Shown here: positions 1-10,681 of the stretch, in pieces
Numbering within the stretch: the stretch's first letter is position 1
Layout of the letters: each line of letters starts with the position of its first letter
DNA from: Micrasema longulum
Taxonomy: Eukaryota; Arthropoda; Insecta; Trichoptera; Brachycentridae
DNA length: 64,000 nucleotides
Assembly: GCA_022494885.1 (NCBI GenBank)
Contig: JAGVSM010004270.1
Coordinates: forward strand, 149,240 to 213,239
Direction: 5' to 3'
The notes under the pieces: model-generated
The model's database searches: none
What the model saw: only the letters and a program-made list of their open reading frames with translations
What the model was told of the DNA's origin: nothing
Translations under genes and position numbers: made by a program

Positions 1-289
1 AAAAGCTCTGTTACTGTACGCACACAAACATTATTCTCTACGTTCCACAACTCATTTTACAAATACAAGAGTTACTAGATACTCCACGCTGATGCTGCAA
101 AAACAATTAAAAATTAATACAACATTCGGTCAAAGAGGATTGGCTTACTACTTGGTCAAAGTGTACAATCTACTTCCATTGTCCATAAGGACAATTAGTA
201 AGTACTCACAATATAAAATTGCCATTAAGAAATGGATAGTGGAGGTGGGTTGCGCACGGATCGATGAGTGGATCAAGCCAAATAGGTGA
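1..289 (+). pseudogene. LINE reverse-transcriptase C-terminal remnant
   Basis: An open frame runs from the window edge to the stop at 287-289. Its end has the pattern of the region after the RT domain in Jockey/CR1-like non-LTR retrotransposon proteins: a hydrophobic Val-Tyr-Asn-Leu-Leu-Pro segment followed by a run of Ser/Tyr/Lys ending in a Lys-Lys-Trp motif. The upstream part, including any RT catalytic motifs, lies outside the window. No poly(A)-type tail follows directly. Family placement rests on this C-terminal pattern only, so the clade is open. Confidence 0.45.
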
Positions 290-330
290 AAATTCGTGAC
301 CTGATTATGAAATTTTGTTTACTGTTTAAT

Positions 331-960
331 TCAATTAGTTGAATCTCTCCCGCATAAATAAAGGTTTCAGCTCTTTAACTTCACAAACATCAACAGATGA
401 AAGAATTGAAGGAATATAGATGTTCAAATATAGGCAGAATGGTGAATGTTACACAGTGTGTAAAGTGGCCACTTAAACTAGCCATTGACAGGTCATAAGC
501 CCTGTAGATGCCTAGACTTCTATATTACCTTCTCTTAAATGGTCTTCATCTCTGTTGTAATATGTTGAAATAAACAGCTCCCCAGGGAGTTGAATCCAGT
601 CCTTGTCTACAAAAATTTGGACAAACTCAAAATATTGTTGATAAATTACCTGGTCCATGAAGAAGTATAGAAAATGAAAAAATAATATTTTCAGGCGTTG
701 CCTAGTATGTAGGTGAAATAATTCAATTCGATGAATCTCACCCGCATAAATAAAGGTTTCAGCTCTTTAACTTCACAAACATCAACAGATGAAAGAATTG
801 AAGGAATATAGATGTTCAAATATAGGTAGAATGGTGAATGTTACACAGTGTGTAAAGTGGCCACTTAAACCAGCCATTGACAGGTCATAAGCCCTGTAGA
901 TGCCTAGACTTCTTTATTACCTTTTCTTAAATGTTCTTCATCTCTGTTGTAATATGTTAA
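331..960 (+). repeat. Rep-A tandem, one full unit plus a partial second
   Basis: The segment beginning TCAATT at 331 starts again at 723, giving a period of about 392 bp; the second unit is cut off near 960. Each unit contains, in order, GGTTTCAGCTCTTTAACTTC, two adjacent dyads (TTACACAGTGTGTAA and AGTGGCCACT), CCTGTAGATGCCTAGACTTC and CAGGCGTTGCCTAGTATGTA. I call this family Rep-A; the orientation here is called plus. About twenty other copies occur in the window. No coding frame and no tRNA-type promoter are seen, so it is not an obvious SINE. Confidence 0.9.
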
Positions 961-1054
961 TATACAAGCTTTTTTACTCACTCTTTTTTCAGTTTTTTTA
1001 TCGGTTCATATTTATATGCTTTTTTCGGATCATACACATCGTGGTTTTACATTC

Positions 1055-1620
1055 ATAAAAGAGTCAAGCAGGGATATGTGATGTCGCCATGGCTGTTTAA
1101 CGTGAATATCGATAACTGCATGAAATAACTCATCGCGGCTTGAGAATAGGAGCAAAAATTGATGATTTAAATGTTAATTGGCTTTTGTATGCTGATGATG
1201 CCGTGCTTCTTGCTAACAACATGGAGGAACTGCATTTCTTAGTAACAAAGGTCTACGATGTATGCAAGGAAGCGATTTGCTGATGAATGTCGATAAATCG
1301 AGTGTGATGGTTTTTTAAAGAAATTAAAGTATACTTAAATGTGAAATCGCTGTGAACAGGGTAATACTAAAACAGGCAGAGAAATTGGTGTATCTGGGAA
1401 GTATTTACTAGTGACGGAATGACTGAGAAAGATATTGAAAGGAAGGTGAGTGTCGGGAACAGAGTGAACGGTATACTTAAATCAATCTTGGCAAATAAAT
1501 GTTTGCCACAAGTGGCACAATTAGCAAGAACAGGGCTGAAAGTAGGCTGAATGCTGTCGAAATGCGATCTCGCGATGTGTTTATAAATGCATCTACACCA
1601 TACATTTCAAAGTGTATTTT
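1055..1620 (+). pseudogene. Decayed LINE reverse transcriptase fragment
   Basis: A frame broken by several shifts carries reverse-transcriptase palm motifs: Val-Lys-Gln-Gly-Tyr-Val-Met-Ser-Pro at about 1060-1090, and the catalytic box Tyr-Ala-Asp-Asp-Ala-Val at 1188-1205. Downstream are an LG(x)IFTSDG-like block and a Cys-Leu-Pro-Gln-Val-Ala-Gln-Leu-Ala block typical of the thumb region of this LINE group. The C-terminal basic tail of what looks like the same family occurs at 16.5-17.0 kb (minus), 38.2 kb (plus) and 59.2 kb (plus). Stops and frameshifts show it is dead. Confidence 0.8.
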
Positions 1621-1735
1621 AGAATTAGAACACACAGGCCATGCTTATGTGGAGTTATTTTGTTTTCATAAATAAAGTGATATATTATGCAATAAAAAAT
1701 GTAACAAATCAAATCAAAAAAATGTAAATAAATAA

Positions 1736-1850
1736 TGAAGCCTGTGTAGCTTTGAAACTAGTCAGTAGAAAAAAAAAAATAAGTGGTTGAAAACAAAGTT
1801 ATTTTACTGTAATGAATAACTTCAAAGTAAGTAAGAAATTTTGTATTCTT
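1736..1850 (+). repeat. Penelope-type terminal repeat, degenerate
   Basis: The stretch GTGTAGCTTTGAAACTAGTC followed by an A-rich run and AAGTGGTTGAAAACAAAGTT matches the consensus seen at 63.60-63.72 kb (AGCTTGTTTGCTTTGAAACC, then GTGGTTAAAAACAAAGTTG). It is a worn copy of a Penelope-like element end. The hammerhead-like core before GAAA is mostly lost here. Confidence 0.55.
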
Positions 1851-1879
1851 TAGTACTCGATCATATAAAATATTTATTT

Positions 1880-2697
1880 ATATCTGTACCTTAAAGCTGA
1901 AATGCTGGAAGTCAAATTTGGTAAATTGTTCAGGAGAGCAGTTTGAAGTAGTAAAACTGTTTCAAATGTATCTCTCCAAGTAAAAATACAATTTAGTGCG
2001 GTTTTTCTGGATTTATAGGCTTTTGATAAGAATATTTAAGAAAAAAACATTCAAAGTATGGTCTATCAAATAACTATAGGACTTCAATGTTTTTTGTTCT
2101 AACCGCCCGGCCCGCGCCCTAATTCCTCCTCGGACTTTAGTATAAAAAGTAATGTAGAATATTTAACGAAAAACAATGTATTTATAAAACTTTCTTTAAG
2201 CAAAAACCTTAGATTACGTGCCATTATTTGAAACATTCATTATTTTTGAAAAAAACCGGTAAATAAAAATTTTAAGACATGATATTAATAGCAATAATAC
2301 AGTAATTGAAAGTAAACAGTATGTGAAAAAAAGCAAAGTAAAATAATGAAACTAACGGCAAAAGAAATGACATAACGGTTAAGTTTGGTTGATTATGACA
2401 ATAAGACTTAATCTTGTGCAAAATCTCTTGCTGCGTCAGAAGTAGTTTGTTATGAAAATTGTGGAATTTATTCGGTATCCACTGCTTTAATACCAGCAAA
2501 CCGTTGAATTTTGTTGAAAGCATGAGTATTATTACTGCACTACTGGTGTTCGAGAACAAGCTAATTCAGTAGTGGCATACCGGAGGACTCCAATGTTTTA
2601 AGCAATAATAGAATCTGAATAAATGAACAGAATGTCATTCATAACTCAATTGTGCAAAAATATGACTTCCAGTCTTTCAGCTTTAAAGTACAGATAT
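1880..2697. mobile_element. Foldback/MITE-like element with about 39-bp inverted ends
   Basis: The left arm at about 1880-1918 starts TATCTGTACCTTAAAGCTGA and ends in GGAAGTCAAATTT. The right arm at about 2659-2696 is its reverse complement with a few differences. The interior (about 740 bp) is AT-rich with no recognisable transposase; a 95-residue minus-strand frame at 2272-2559 resembles nothing I know. The same terminal motif GGTACAGATA ends the smaller elements at 19.64-19.90 kb and near 35.13 kb. Target duplication is not clear. Confidence 0.6.
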
Positions 2698-2699
2698 TA

Positions 2700-3640
2700 T
2701 AACCATGTGAATCAATTCAGCAGCACAATCACAAATGACTATTGACGTGCTAATTAGCGGCGTGATAATTTTTTTTACCGTGGTTGTTTATCGTATGCGC
2801 GGTCACAATGAAACATCCGTGAAAGTTATCGATCGGGATTATTATATTTTTTTAATATTGTCATACTTCAACTTGATGCTTGGCAACACCTAATATTAAA
2901 TGTCAAAATTCAAAATATTTACGTTTCGCAACGCATAATCAATCACATATTTGAATTTTACCGGTGTAAATATGGAGAATATTCCTAAACTGTAAGTAAA
3001 ATAATTTAGTTTTATTTTTTGTTCACAATTTATCATGCTATTTATTTGTTTTGAATCAAATTGAGAAAGCTATTAAACTAAACAATTGTTGAAGGCGTTT
3101 GGCGTTTTGCAACGCGACCGCGATAACTTCAGCGTGTTCATAATTGTTCGTTGTGATCGCTCAAATACTTCGCACGTTTTTTTGCACGTCGATAGTCATT
3201 TGTGATTGAGCCCCAGGTCTGGTAAGGTTAGTTGCGTGAAAACGGGTGAAATCTTCTTTACTCTGGTCTAAACTATGTCGCACTCCGAAATGAAACCTGA
3301 TGCTCCTGCTTCAAGGGATTGAAGGAGGTACATAATACAACATCTAACTCTCACAAATTAAGACAATCGCTTCTAGAGAGCCAGGTAATGCGAAACTGCA
3401 TAACAAGATGCAGGAGAGCCCCTGTGAAATATTAAACGCTCTGATTTGCATCCTTCGCGAGGGAGTGCTGTTGGTTCTCTTTCTTTTGTTTACCGATTGC
3501 ATTCACTCGAGGAGCACTCGATAAGTTACTTCCCGACCGAACAAGTCGAGTGATTGCGATATTGAACACAGCGACGCAGAAACGTGATACTTCCATTTTA
3601 AATAAAAGTAACTTTAAGCTGTGTTATTAAATTTAATATT
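2700..3640. other. Apparently low-copy region with exon-like segments
   Basis: I see no copy of this stretch elsewhere in the window. It holds a short ATG-led frame ending in a consensus splice donor (GTAAGTAAAA at 2992-3001), and a GC-richer part (3090-3560) with a 15-codon ATG frame at 3274. It could be the 5' end of a real gene or a conserved promoter. Nothing can be named. Confidence 0.3.
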
Positions 3641-3886
3641 TTTTTTAAATTTTATTTTGTCTTCGAATCAAACTGCGCCTATCAACTATATCGAAAACTT
3701 ATTTACGCTTATCACTGCGCAAATATCACGAGCAGTTTTGGCAACGTTATTCCCTCGATAGAACGCGAGTAGAAAGAGATTTCTTCTGGCATTGCACTTT
3801 GAAGACTTGTAATAAAATATAATAATGTATGTAACGTAAAAACAAACACAACATCTTGTAGAATAGAAAATTTTCTTTCCAATCAC
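3640..3886 (-). pseudogene. Mariner transposase N-terminal (helix-turn-helix) remnant
   Basis: Read on the minus strand, the frame shows Phe-Tyr-Arg-Gly-Asn-Asn-Val-Ala-Lys-Thr-Ala-Arg-Asp-Ile-Cys-Ala-Val, closely resembling the first helix-turn-helix of mariner transposases (pattern FRRGxxAxxAARxICxVYG). A stop and a Phe-Glu-Asp-Lys segment follow, like the FxLEDKPRSGRP region. The DDE catalytic part is missing, and no inverted repeats could be paired. Assignment is by motif only. Confidence 0.55.
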
Positions 3887-3889
3887 GTA

Positions 3890-4540
3890 TTAGCCTTACC
3901 ATTTTATTTTGCTTTTTGTGGCTATTTTTTTGCTATAGCCTTATACAATATATATTGGATATTACAAGTGTACTGTTGTTTATTAATATTTTCACAGAAA
4001 AATATAGTTGCGATTTTCAAATATTTTTTTGCAACAAATCTCAAACATTGAAAATCTGAGGTAGCTTATTTAATTGGGGTATGGCCATATATAGTTAATA
4101 TTGTATTTTCATCAGTAAATATATTTCTTATATCGTGATAGTATTCGGATATGTCTCGAACATTTTTCTTTTTGTTTTGTTATTTTTGTTTAAAGATTTA
4201 GGTTCAAGATTGGCCATAAATATATATGATGTTCCCATTCTTGGTATTGGCTGCAGTTCTTCAATGGCTTTCCGAAGTCTTATGTTATTTACTTATTAAT
4301 TTCAAGAGAATTTATAAATCGCTTGATCATTTTAACATTAATATAGACTGTCTTCTAGTAAGGTAAAATATTAATATGTACTCAATATACTCGTATGAAA
4401 TACTTATTTATTTAAATTTGTTAAAATCGGAAAACTTACTCTAATACATTCTAAAATAATAAATGGTATATTTAAATATCGTATAACTCTCTAATAAATT
4501 AACTAGTAGGTAGACATGTTTTTGTTTATTTTTGCATAAA
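3890..4540. other. AT-rich interval, nothing recognised
   Basis: No frame, repeat partner or RNA signature that I can support. A minus-strand run of about 30 codons around 4205-4290 is open but unidentified. Confidence 0.3.
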
Positions 4541-4542
4541 AA

Positions 4543-4680
4543 TGTATGAATGTATGAATGTATGAATGTGGAAGAGGCTAGGATTGAATGCCAGGATAGA
4601 CGTGTGTGGCGGTCCATTCTCTCTGCCTACCCCTACGGGGAAATGGCGTGATGGTAGTAGTAGTAGTAGTAGTAGTAGTT
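4543..4680 (+). mobile_element. LINE 3' end with (GTA)n tail
   Basis: Contains ATGTATGAATG repeats, AGGCTAGGATTG, CTCTCTGCCTACCCCTACGG, GGAAATGGCGTGATG and then a GTA trinucleotide run (about 4652-4678). The same block, in the same order, follows the basic C-terminal tail of a LINE protein at 16.5-16.6 kb (minus) and at 38.5 kb, so this is a heavily 5'-truncated copy. The trinucleotide run probably plays the part of a poly(A) tail. Confidence 0.75.
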
Positions 4681-4689
4681 GATTATTTT

Positions 4690-5630
4690 AATACTCTCAG
4701 ATATTTTCATAAGAAAATATAACTTTAAAATCTTATTAATGATTATTTGTAAAATAAAAATTAAATACAAGAGAAACAGGTGAAAATATATTTCAATCCG
4801 GTAATGTTTTTAAAAGAAATATCAGTTTATTATGCCACTGTATCCTGATCAATTTTAGAACAAAGCCTGTAGATTGAAGGCGTTTTTTTATCATTTCAAT
4901 TTGTTTGAACCCTTTATCGTTTGTTCTTACAAAACATGTTATGCCCGACTCAAGATGGCGGCCGTGCAATTGCAAAAATTACACTCGGCGAGTTCTCGCA
5001 TTCGGCGCTTGAATTATCTTCTTAAATTTTTTACGCTGCATACAAATTGTCGGCATCTTTGGATACCAGAGTGGAAGGTGGGGAAGGAGTAATGCAATTC
5101 TTACATCACGTGTACTTAGGGAGGGGGTTGAAGTGAGAAAGGGGGTTTCTTCGTGACTGGGGGTTAAAAAATCGCATCCAAATGACTGTTTAACAGTGCA
5201 AATCGGCGGGGGTGTTGATCACTTGCTGTAGAAGACTCACAACTTAATTCTTCCGTATTGATGTCATTAGAGATTTTTTAGGGACACGTTGCTCGCGAGT
5301 CATCAAAAGAGACTTATAATTTTTTACCAGGGAGGAATTTGAATTTAAACGATTTACTCGAGGGTTGATTGCTGTAATATTTGTTTGAAAAGGTTTTTTT
5401 CTTCGTCTCCGCTTTTTTTTGGAACAATGACAGATAACGGGAAATACAAACATAAATAACATACAAGATATGTACTTTCACTAGACCCATCACCCTTTAT
5501 AATAATTGGTCACAGCATGTAATGTGTCACAAACTTTGAATGAATAAAAGTAATAATAAATTGTCAAAGCTAGAGAAAAACTGGTTTTAAAATAATAAAA
5601 GATTTTTTTTTACATTTTGAAAAAAATGAA
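4690..5630. other. Interval with a GC-rich patch and a CAAGATGGCGGC site
   Basis: Mostly AT-rich sequence. At 4940-5230 GC content rises and includes CAAGATGGCGGCCG near 4951 and G-runs at about 5120-5165. There is no convincing frame or repeat partner in the window. Confidence 0.3.
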
Positions 5631-5639
5631 TTTTAATAT

Positions 5640-5894
5640 TCATTCCCTTTCTGCACCTAATAGTACATAGGGCACTTGATTGGTACTCCAACTGCAGCAT
5701 ATCTCGATCAATTTTGTAACATGAAGGTAAGGTGATCAGTCTTACGTTTCAGGTACCAGTCCAGGGACAATGAAATATTCTACTGTGAAAACACCCTTTT
5801 AAATAAATATTTCATATCAACCATGTCGGGAAGCGAACTCGAGACCTCTTGCATAGTAGGCAAACGCGCTGACCATCACACTACGAGGCCGACA
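5640..5894 (-). mobile_element. SINE-G, tRNA-Gly-like SINE
   Basis: On the minus strand the head reads GGCCTCGTAGTGTGATGGTC (A-box region), an anticodon-like arm GCCTACTATGCAAGAG, then GAGTTCGCTTCC (B box, one base off the GGTTCGANTCC consensus). A body of about 180 bp ends in a block with GTGCCCTATG-like sequence and AAAGGGAATG. The head most resembles a glycine tRNA (GGTGGTxxAGTGG, TTGCCTNCCATGCAA). Other copies lie at 19.2, 38.7, 41.1, 42.0-42.8 and 47.7-48.0 kb. The 5' half should be a type-2 pol III promoter; activity is unknown. Confidence 0.8.
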
Positions 5895-6029
5895 ATAAAT
5901 ATTACCTTATTATTAAGAAAAAAATATCCAAAGACCGAGCGGTGTGACCCAAGAAATTTTAAATTGTTGTTAAAATATAAATTATAATTATATCTGTATT
6001 ATGCTTTTTACATAAATTATTAAATAATA

Positions 6030-6290
6030 AAGTAGACTCTTTTAACCTACTCTCCAAAATTAATCTTAATGTCCCCTTTCGCGTGACAAGAAATAAGTAT
6101 TTCTTCCATCTGCCAGTCTCTGGTACCAACTATGCACAACACTCTTTCCTCTATCGTTCTTGCTCTAACTATAATGTTTTTTTTTCATCTATCGATATAT
6201 TTTACATGCCCTTTAATTTATTTAAAAATAAATTAAGACTTATTATTTCTGGCTGCGATACGATCCCACTTACTATTTAATGATGCATAC
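6030..6290 (+). pseudogene. LINE C-terminal fragment
   Basis: The frame has Ile-Asn-Leu-Asn-Val-Pro, then Thr-Arg-Asn, Phe-His-Leu-Pro-Val, Thr-Asn-Tyr-Ala-Gln-His-Ser and a Cys-Ser-Asn-Tyr-Asn block. The same order occurs in the fragments at 13.6-14.0 kb and 56.6-56.9 kb. This is the region after RT in a Jockey/CR1-like LINE. The start is lost; the stop is near 6279. Confidence 0.65.
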
Positions 6291-6299
6291 TCCTGAACG

Positions 6300-7160
6300 C
6301 TTACTCTCACACTGATGCACATAAACACACGTCTACACTAATTCTCATACAAATACACGTAAACACATCCTTTTGTTGTAACACAATTTATGATTTTTAT
6401 TTAGAAACTTCGCTGGTCTGTCTGTAAACCATATTTTAAAAAAATGTTATTAATTCATTGTCAACTGTTTGTTTCTTTAAAATAATTCATAAAAAGTATA
6501 TTTTTAAAAAGCGTCGGAAAATTACTTGATAAATTATGTTTTCATAAAAAAAACTTTGTAATGGATAATAATAAGTTACTTAAAGAATAAATTATTTAGA
6601 AAATAAAACACTAATAACTAAGTTTTATTTTCAGAATAATTTATAATGAAGTGTTACGAAGAAAATGCCGATTCAATTTAAAATATCACTTAAGGAATTC
6701 CTAAAAATATCTATGTCATTCGCTTTGTGCTGATGGATCTTATTGTACTCTGTGCACGTGTGAGAGAGAGGATATGATATCTTAAATACGAGAGAAACAT
6801 TTAACTCTTAAGATGTCACGATTACGCAATCGTATATTAGCGTGTAAGTAAATGTTGCCAATTAGGAACGTATCAAGGTGACGCATGACGCATCATAAAA
6901 GTTATTATCGAGGTACCAATAAAAACCCCATCTACAGAAATTTTTAAAGCATTTGATGTGCCTAAGATATTCCTAATATACGCAAAAAAATATTTTGCGA
7001 GACAGATTTGAAGATGGACATCATCATCCCCCTGCTCGAAACGTCGAGAACCTGATGCCTTGTAAAGTAGGCAGCGTGGTTAAGGCTCTCAGCAGGCATC
7101 TGCAGTACATGACTCAGTTAACCGTATCGCCTCGGCTTGATGACAGTTGTCAACTGTGTA
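6300..7160. other. AT-rich interval, nothing recognised
   Basis: No repeat partner seen in the window apart from a possible worn Penelope-type end near 7005-7050 (see rejected list). There are no convincing frames. Confidence 0.3.
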
Positions 7161-7164
7161 TACT

Positions 7165-7540
7165 ATGGTGGCTACTCAAACCAGGCGATGACAGTCCTAT
7201 AAATGCCTAAACTTTCATATACCCTTTTCCATCTTTGTCGTAGTATTGATTAATCAAAAATTTGTAGCAATTGAGAGGGAAAACAATTTTGAGAAGGGAA
7301 TATGGAAGTCTAGTTGTCTACAGGGATTATGGCTGTCATTGGCTGGTTGAAATGGCCACTTTACACACTGTGTAACATTCACCATTTTGCCAACACTTTT
7401 GTGAAGTAAACAGATGGAGGAAGCTGAAACCTTTATTGATGTGGGGAGAGCCATTTGGCTGAACTTGATAAACTTCCTAGTATTTTTCTACAAATATTTA
7501 GACAAGCTCAAAATGTTGCATACGAAATAAACGCTGCGCT
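7165..7540. repeat. Rep-A head-to-head inverted pair
   Basis: At 7165-7245 a plus-orientation Rep-A piece runs to CCCTTTTCCATC; at 7255-7540 a minus-orientation copy starts and includes GAAGGGAATATGG, TGGCCACTTTACACACTGTG (the dyads) and AAGCTGAAACCTTTATTG. The arms face each other around about 7250. Confidence 0.75.
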
Positions 7541-7544
7541 GAAA

Positions 7545-8035
7545 ACAGAAAAAATATAAAAATAGCGTTGAAACTGAAAACGCAGAAGATTGGCCATCGG
7601 CGTTGGTGGCGTCAGCGTCGCGTCGGGCGATTAGACGCTTTCATACATGCTCTAAGCGCCGCTTGCTTCTGCAAACGAAGGCAGAAAAGAATAAAACAAT
7701 GCATTTCACTCGTATTCTACACCCCCGGTTCAATTCTGCCACCCGGTTGGTTTAAAAGTCAAGGGTGCATATGTAATACAGGGCAAATTGCTAAGGCATC
7801 GAACCATTTTCTTACGTACTTACGTACACAAGTACATAATACTCAAGTCGGGAAATTCCGCCTCGGGCTTTTCTTTTCAGGAGTATTTTAATTCGGAAAC
7901 GAATTTATTTTTACTTGAACTCGTAAAATAAAATTACAAATGAAACACAGCAGTGAGATTCTGATTAAATTAAACGTTAAACCTAGAAGATAGATGGTAG
8001 ACAAAGACGCTGAAAGTTTTTAAGAGAGTATCTTA
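7545..8035. other. GC-rich island, unassigned
   Basis: The sequence at about 7570-7880 is clearly less AT-rich than its surroundings and carries a 107-codon ATG frame (7568-7891, plus) rich in Arg, Cys and Gln, without a domain I recognise. TTTTCTTTTCAG near 7868-7879 would make a good splice acceptor. It could be an exon of an unseen gene or a GC-rich repeat. Confidence 0.25.
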
Positions 8036-8039
8036 TAAA

Positions 8040-8130
8040 GACATCCAAAAATAGGTCATAAACCCTGCAAATGCCCGGACCATCTTTTTAATTTTTCTAA
8101 AATGATCTCTTATTACGATAAAAAAGTGCT
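8040..8130 (+). repeat. Rep-A fragment
   Basis: AGGTCATAAACCCTGCAAATGCC followed by a T-rich, CTAAAATGATCTC end matches the second half of plus-orientation Rep-A. Confidence 0.6.
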
Positions 8131-9080
8131 CCGAATGTGGGATACTCACATGTTTTAAATTGACACGCAATAGTTATATATGAAATCGATATTATCGTCC
8201 CTCAAAGCCCCGAACACATAATATGGCAACAGTGATGGTGTGTTTTACACTAAATTTACTCTTTGCTTTTAATTGTAGGTTTTTTTTTAAATGTCCCCTC
8301 CAGTTCTGTTTTAGGAGTCAGGAACCCGGATGCAATTAAGTTCAATCTGAATTCCATACTAGAAACAATGTTCTTAATTTCAGACATTACTCCTTATTAA
8401 GGTCATCCAGATATCCCATATTAGGAACAAGTTCAGTACAACCAAATCAATTGACAGAAAAAAATCTGCTTGAATTTAACTTCAAAATATTATGAAAACA
8501 TAATAAATAGATTTTATATTGTCGTCAGTAAAACATTCATAATTTTATGGAAAAAAAAAAGGAAAATAATAAAATAAAACTTACGTAAATATCAAATAAG
8601 AAAGGCAAACAAAATCACTGTATTTGAGCCTAGCGGTGCGTCATGTTTTGGTCTCTGGGTTATAGAAGGCTTACTTACGTAGTTTTTGAGTAACACCGTC
8701 ATCTCATATTAGAGATGTATGCCATATTCGTTATTTTCCCTCAAATACGGTATCTATTTTATAATCTTAAATTTATACATCCGAGAAAAACGTAACAAAT
8801 CCACTTCTTTTCTGTGTTAAATTTTAGCTGATATAAGCGTGTGCGTGATTTTGACAGTAAAAATAGCAAAACTATCTGGTGGGAAAACGAATTATGGTTA
8901 TTATGGCGTCGTAAACTGAAAAATGGGCACTGAAATAACAGATGTTCGATACTCTGTGAAGAAATATCATCGCTTGGACAATAGTCATCATTCCTTCATT
9001 TAAACCTATATAGATAACTTCTCATAGCTCCGTGTCCGGTAAAAATTTGGCTCGTTTCGAAAGTACGATCGAAAAGTCGA
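8130..9080. other. AT-rich interval, nothing recognised
   Basis: No homopolymer-tailed element, inverted ends or long frame that I can support. Confidence 0.3.
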
Positions 9081-9225
9081 TGGATATGTTAAAAGTCGGA
9101 ATAATCGGCGCGCGTGCATGAAAAGATGTATGAATGTAGAGATCTGTGTGCAAAGATAGAAGGAAGTGACGTTCTTTCCTCTCTGCCTACCTTACGGGAA
9201 AACGGCGTGATGGTTTGTTGTTTCG
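9080..9225 (+). mobile_element. LINE 3' end
   Basis: Begins with a fragment coding for the end of the basic C-terminal tail (GGACATGTxAAAAGTCGGAA-like), continues with ATGAAAAGATGTATGAATG, AGATCTGTGTGCAAAGATAG, CTCTGCCTACCTTACGGG and AAACGGCGTGATGGTTTG. It is nearly the same as 38.4-38.55 kb, so both belong to one LINE subfamily whose tail runs into a (GTTT)n-like tract. Confidence 0.75.
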
Positions 9226-9735
9226 TTATTATAAATAATAACTAAATAATTCGCTTCCAAAATGGTTCTCCGTCTGCGTCAAAATACATTAATCTTCTGT
9301 TTTTTAAGTATTGCAAATTAATCAAAAGCAGATAAAGGTAATTATCATTTGATAATTGACACGTAAGCGTAGGTAGTATTGAATAATGTTGGCGTTGTGA
9401 ATTATGGACCTTAATACGGAATCAATCAATACGTTGATCAAACCGATGCAGATTTATGCTAACAATTAATTTCAATTTTAGGTAATTTGATTCATTATTT
9501 GCATCTGTCTAGCCCCGGGACTGTACGGAATGGCCAGAATTATTTGGGCATTCGTAATATGCAAATATTATTGGATTATTTAGCTTAAAAGTTATACCCA
9601 CAAGCGTTCAAATGATCATCAAAATCACACATACTAACGTTATATTACTTTTCCAGTCATAATATTCATAATATTCATAATATTAGAAAATGAAATGGTA
9701 ATTGGTTAGTATTTTCATTTCTATGCAATATACTG
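9225..9735. other. Apparently low-copy interval
   Basis: No repeat partner is seen in the window. It contains a triple CATAATATT run near 9658-9690. No frame recognised. Confidence 0.25.
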
Positions 9736-9835
9736 AGCCTACTCCTAGTACAAGCAGAATTTGCCAGAGTGTTTTTTTGTGCCATTTTTGTAACAATGTA
9801 CGTATAAACTAATAAATAAAAATAAAAAATAAATA
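9735..9835 (+). mobile_element. LINE 3' UTR end with AAATA-type tail
   Basis: A T-rich stretch, TGTAACAATGTACGTATAAAC, then repeated AATAAATAAAAATAAAAA. This resembles the 3' ends of the Jockey/CR1-like copies elsewhere in the window (for example at 14.25-14.34 kb). Heavily truncated, so tentative. Confidence 0.4.
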
Positions 9836-10440
9836 TGAAAACGTGAGATTTACGAAATTTTTACTTTTTTTTAATGCAGCTGGTGCTCAAAACATTTTTG
9901 ATATATATTTTTGAAGGTCTAAACAGTCTCAGTGTGGGCACAGACGCCCTTTCTATCTCATATGTTTAATTGTCGTGAATAACGAATTGCAAATGGCGCC
10001 CGTCTTCCTAATTGACGGAGCGTCGGATGAACAACCAAATGATAATAACATTACGAGTTTTTTAATGACTTGCATCAGCTCAACGGCAGCGTATGGAGAA
10101 TAATAATAAATATAAAATAAACAAGTGACTACTGCAATGCGCTCCCGCACTATCCGCCCGTATCCTTCATATGCAAGTCATAATGTAAAACACGCTGAAA
10201 AACGCATGGTTGTAGCGAAGCAAATCCGGTAAAAATTATGAAACCTATTTTTTTAAATGGAACTTACCCGCAATAAACTAGATGATATTAAAAGATATTG
10301 ATTCATCGTTAGTCGTATTCTATAATATTTTAATGAACTAATCAATTTCACCATTCCTAAACAACGTATTTCTCTTTCTACCAAATATCCTCCATGGTAT
10401 ACATCTAGTCTGATTAAAATTTCCATAGAAAAAATATTTT
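9835..10440. other. Interval with an unidentified minus-strand frame
   Basis: A 65-codon frame at 9953-10150 (minus) has a hydrophobic start and no motif I know. The rest is AT-rich without repeat partners. Confidence 0.25.
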
Positions 10441-10489
10441 AATTAAATAAATAAAACCACTTTGTTTTTAATCACTAATTTTTATTTTC

Positions 10490-10532
10490 CACCGACCGGT
10501 TTCAAAGCAAACAAGCTTCTGCGTCAAGAATT
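10490..10532 (-). ncRNA. Hammerhead-like motif of Penelope-type element (AAGCTT family)
   Basis: On the minus strand: TTGACGC, a free A, stem GAAGC, loop TTGTTT, stem GCTTT, then GAAA and the palindrome ACCGGT followed by C. The layout matches hammerhead ribozymes with a minimal stem III. Two core positions differ from the CUGANGA consensus (first C is T, last A is C), and the helix I flanks pair poorly in this copy, so it is probably inactive. Confidence 0.35.
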
Positions 10533-10681
10533 ACGTAACTAATGAATTGATTCTTTTTTTATTTTTATCATGTTCACTAAATACTACACGTGGACCCAGT
10601 AAATCAAGTCGTTTTTTCCTTACACGGGTGGTAATTTGATATCATTTTTTTTGAAGTTAGACAGGACAAAAAAAAATTGTT

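Noticed and set aside
7005..7050. A further hammerhead-like motif (TTGAAGATGG ... CTCGAAACGTCGAG)
   Set aside because: The GAAAC...GTC end is suggestive, but I could not form a clean stem II or helix I, and there is no second copy.
7568..7891. 107-codon frame as a gene
   Set aside because: No domain, no repeat support and unremarkable start context; kept only as an unassigned GC-rich island.
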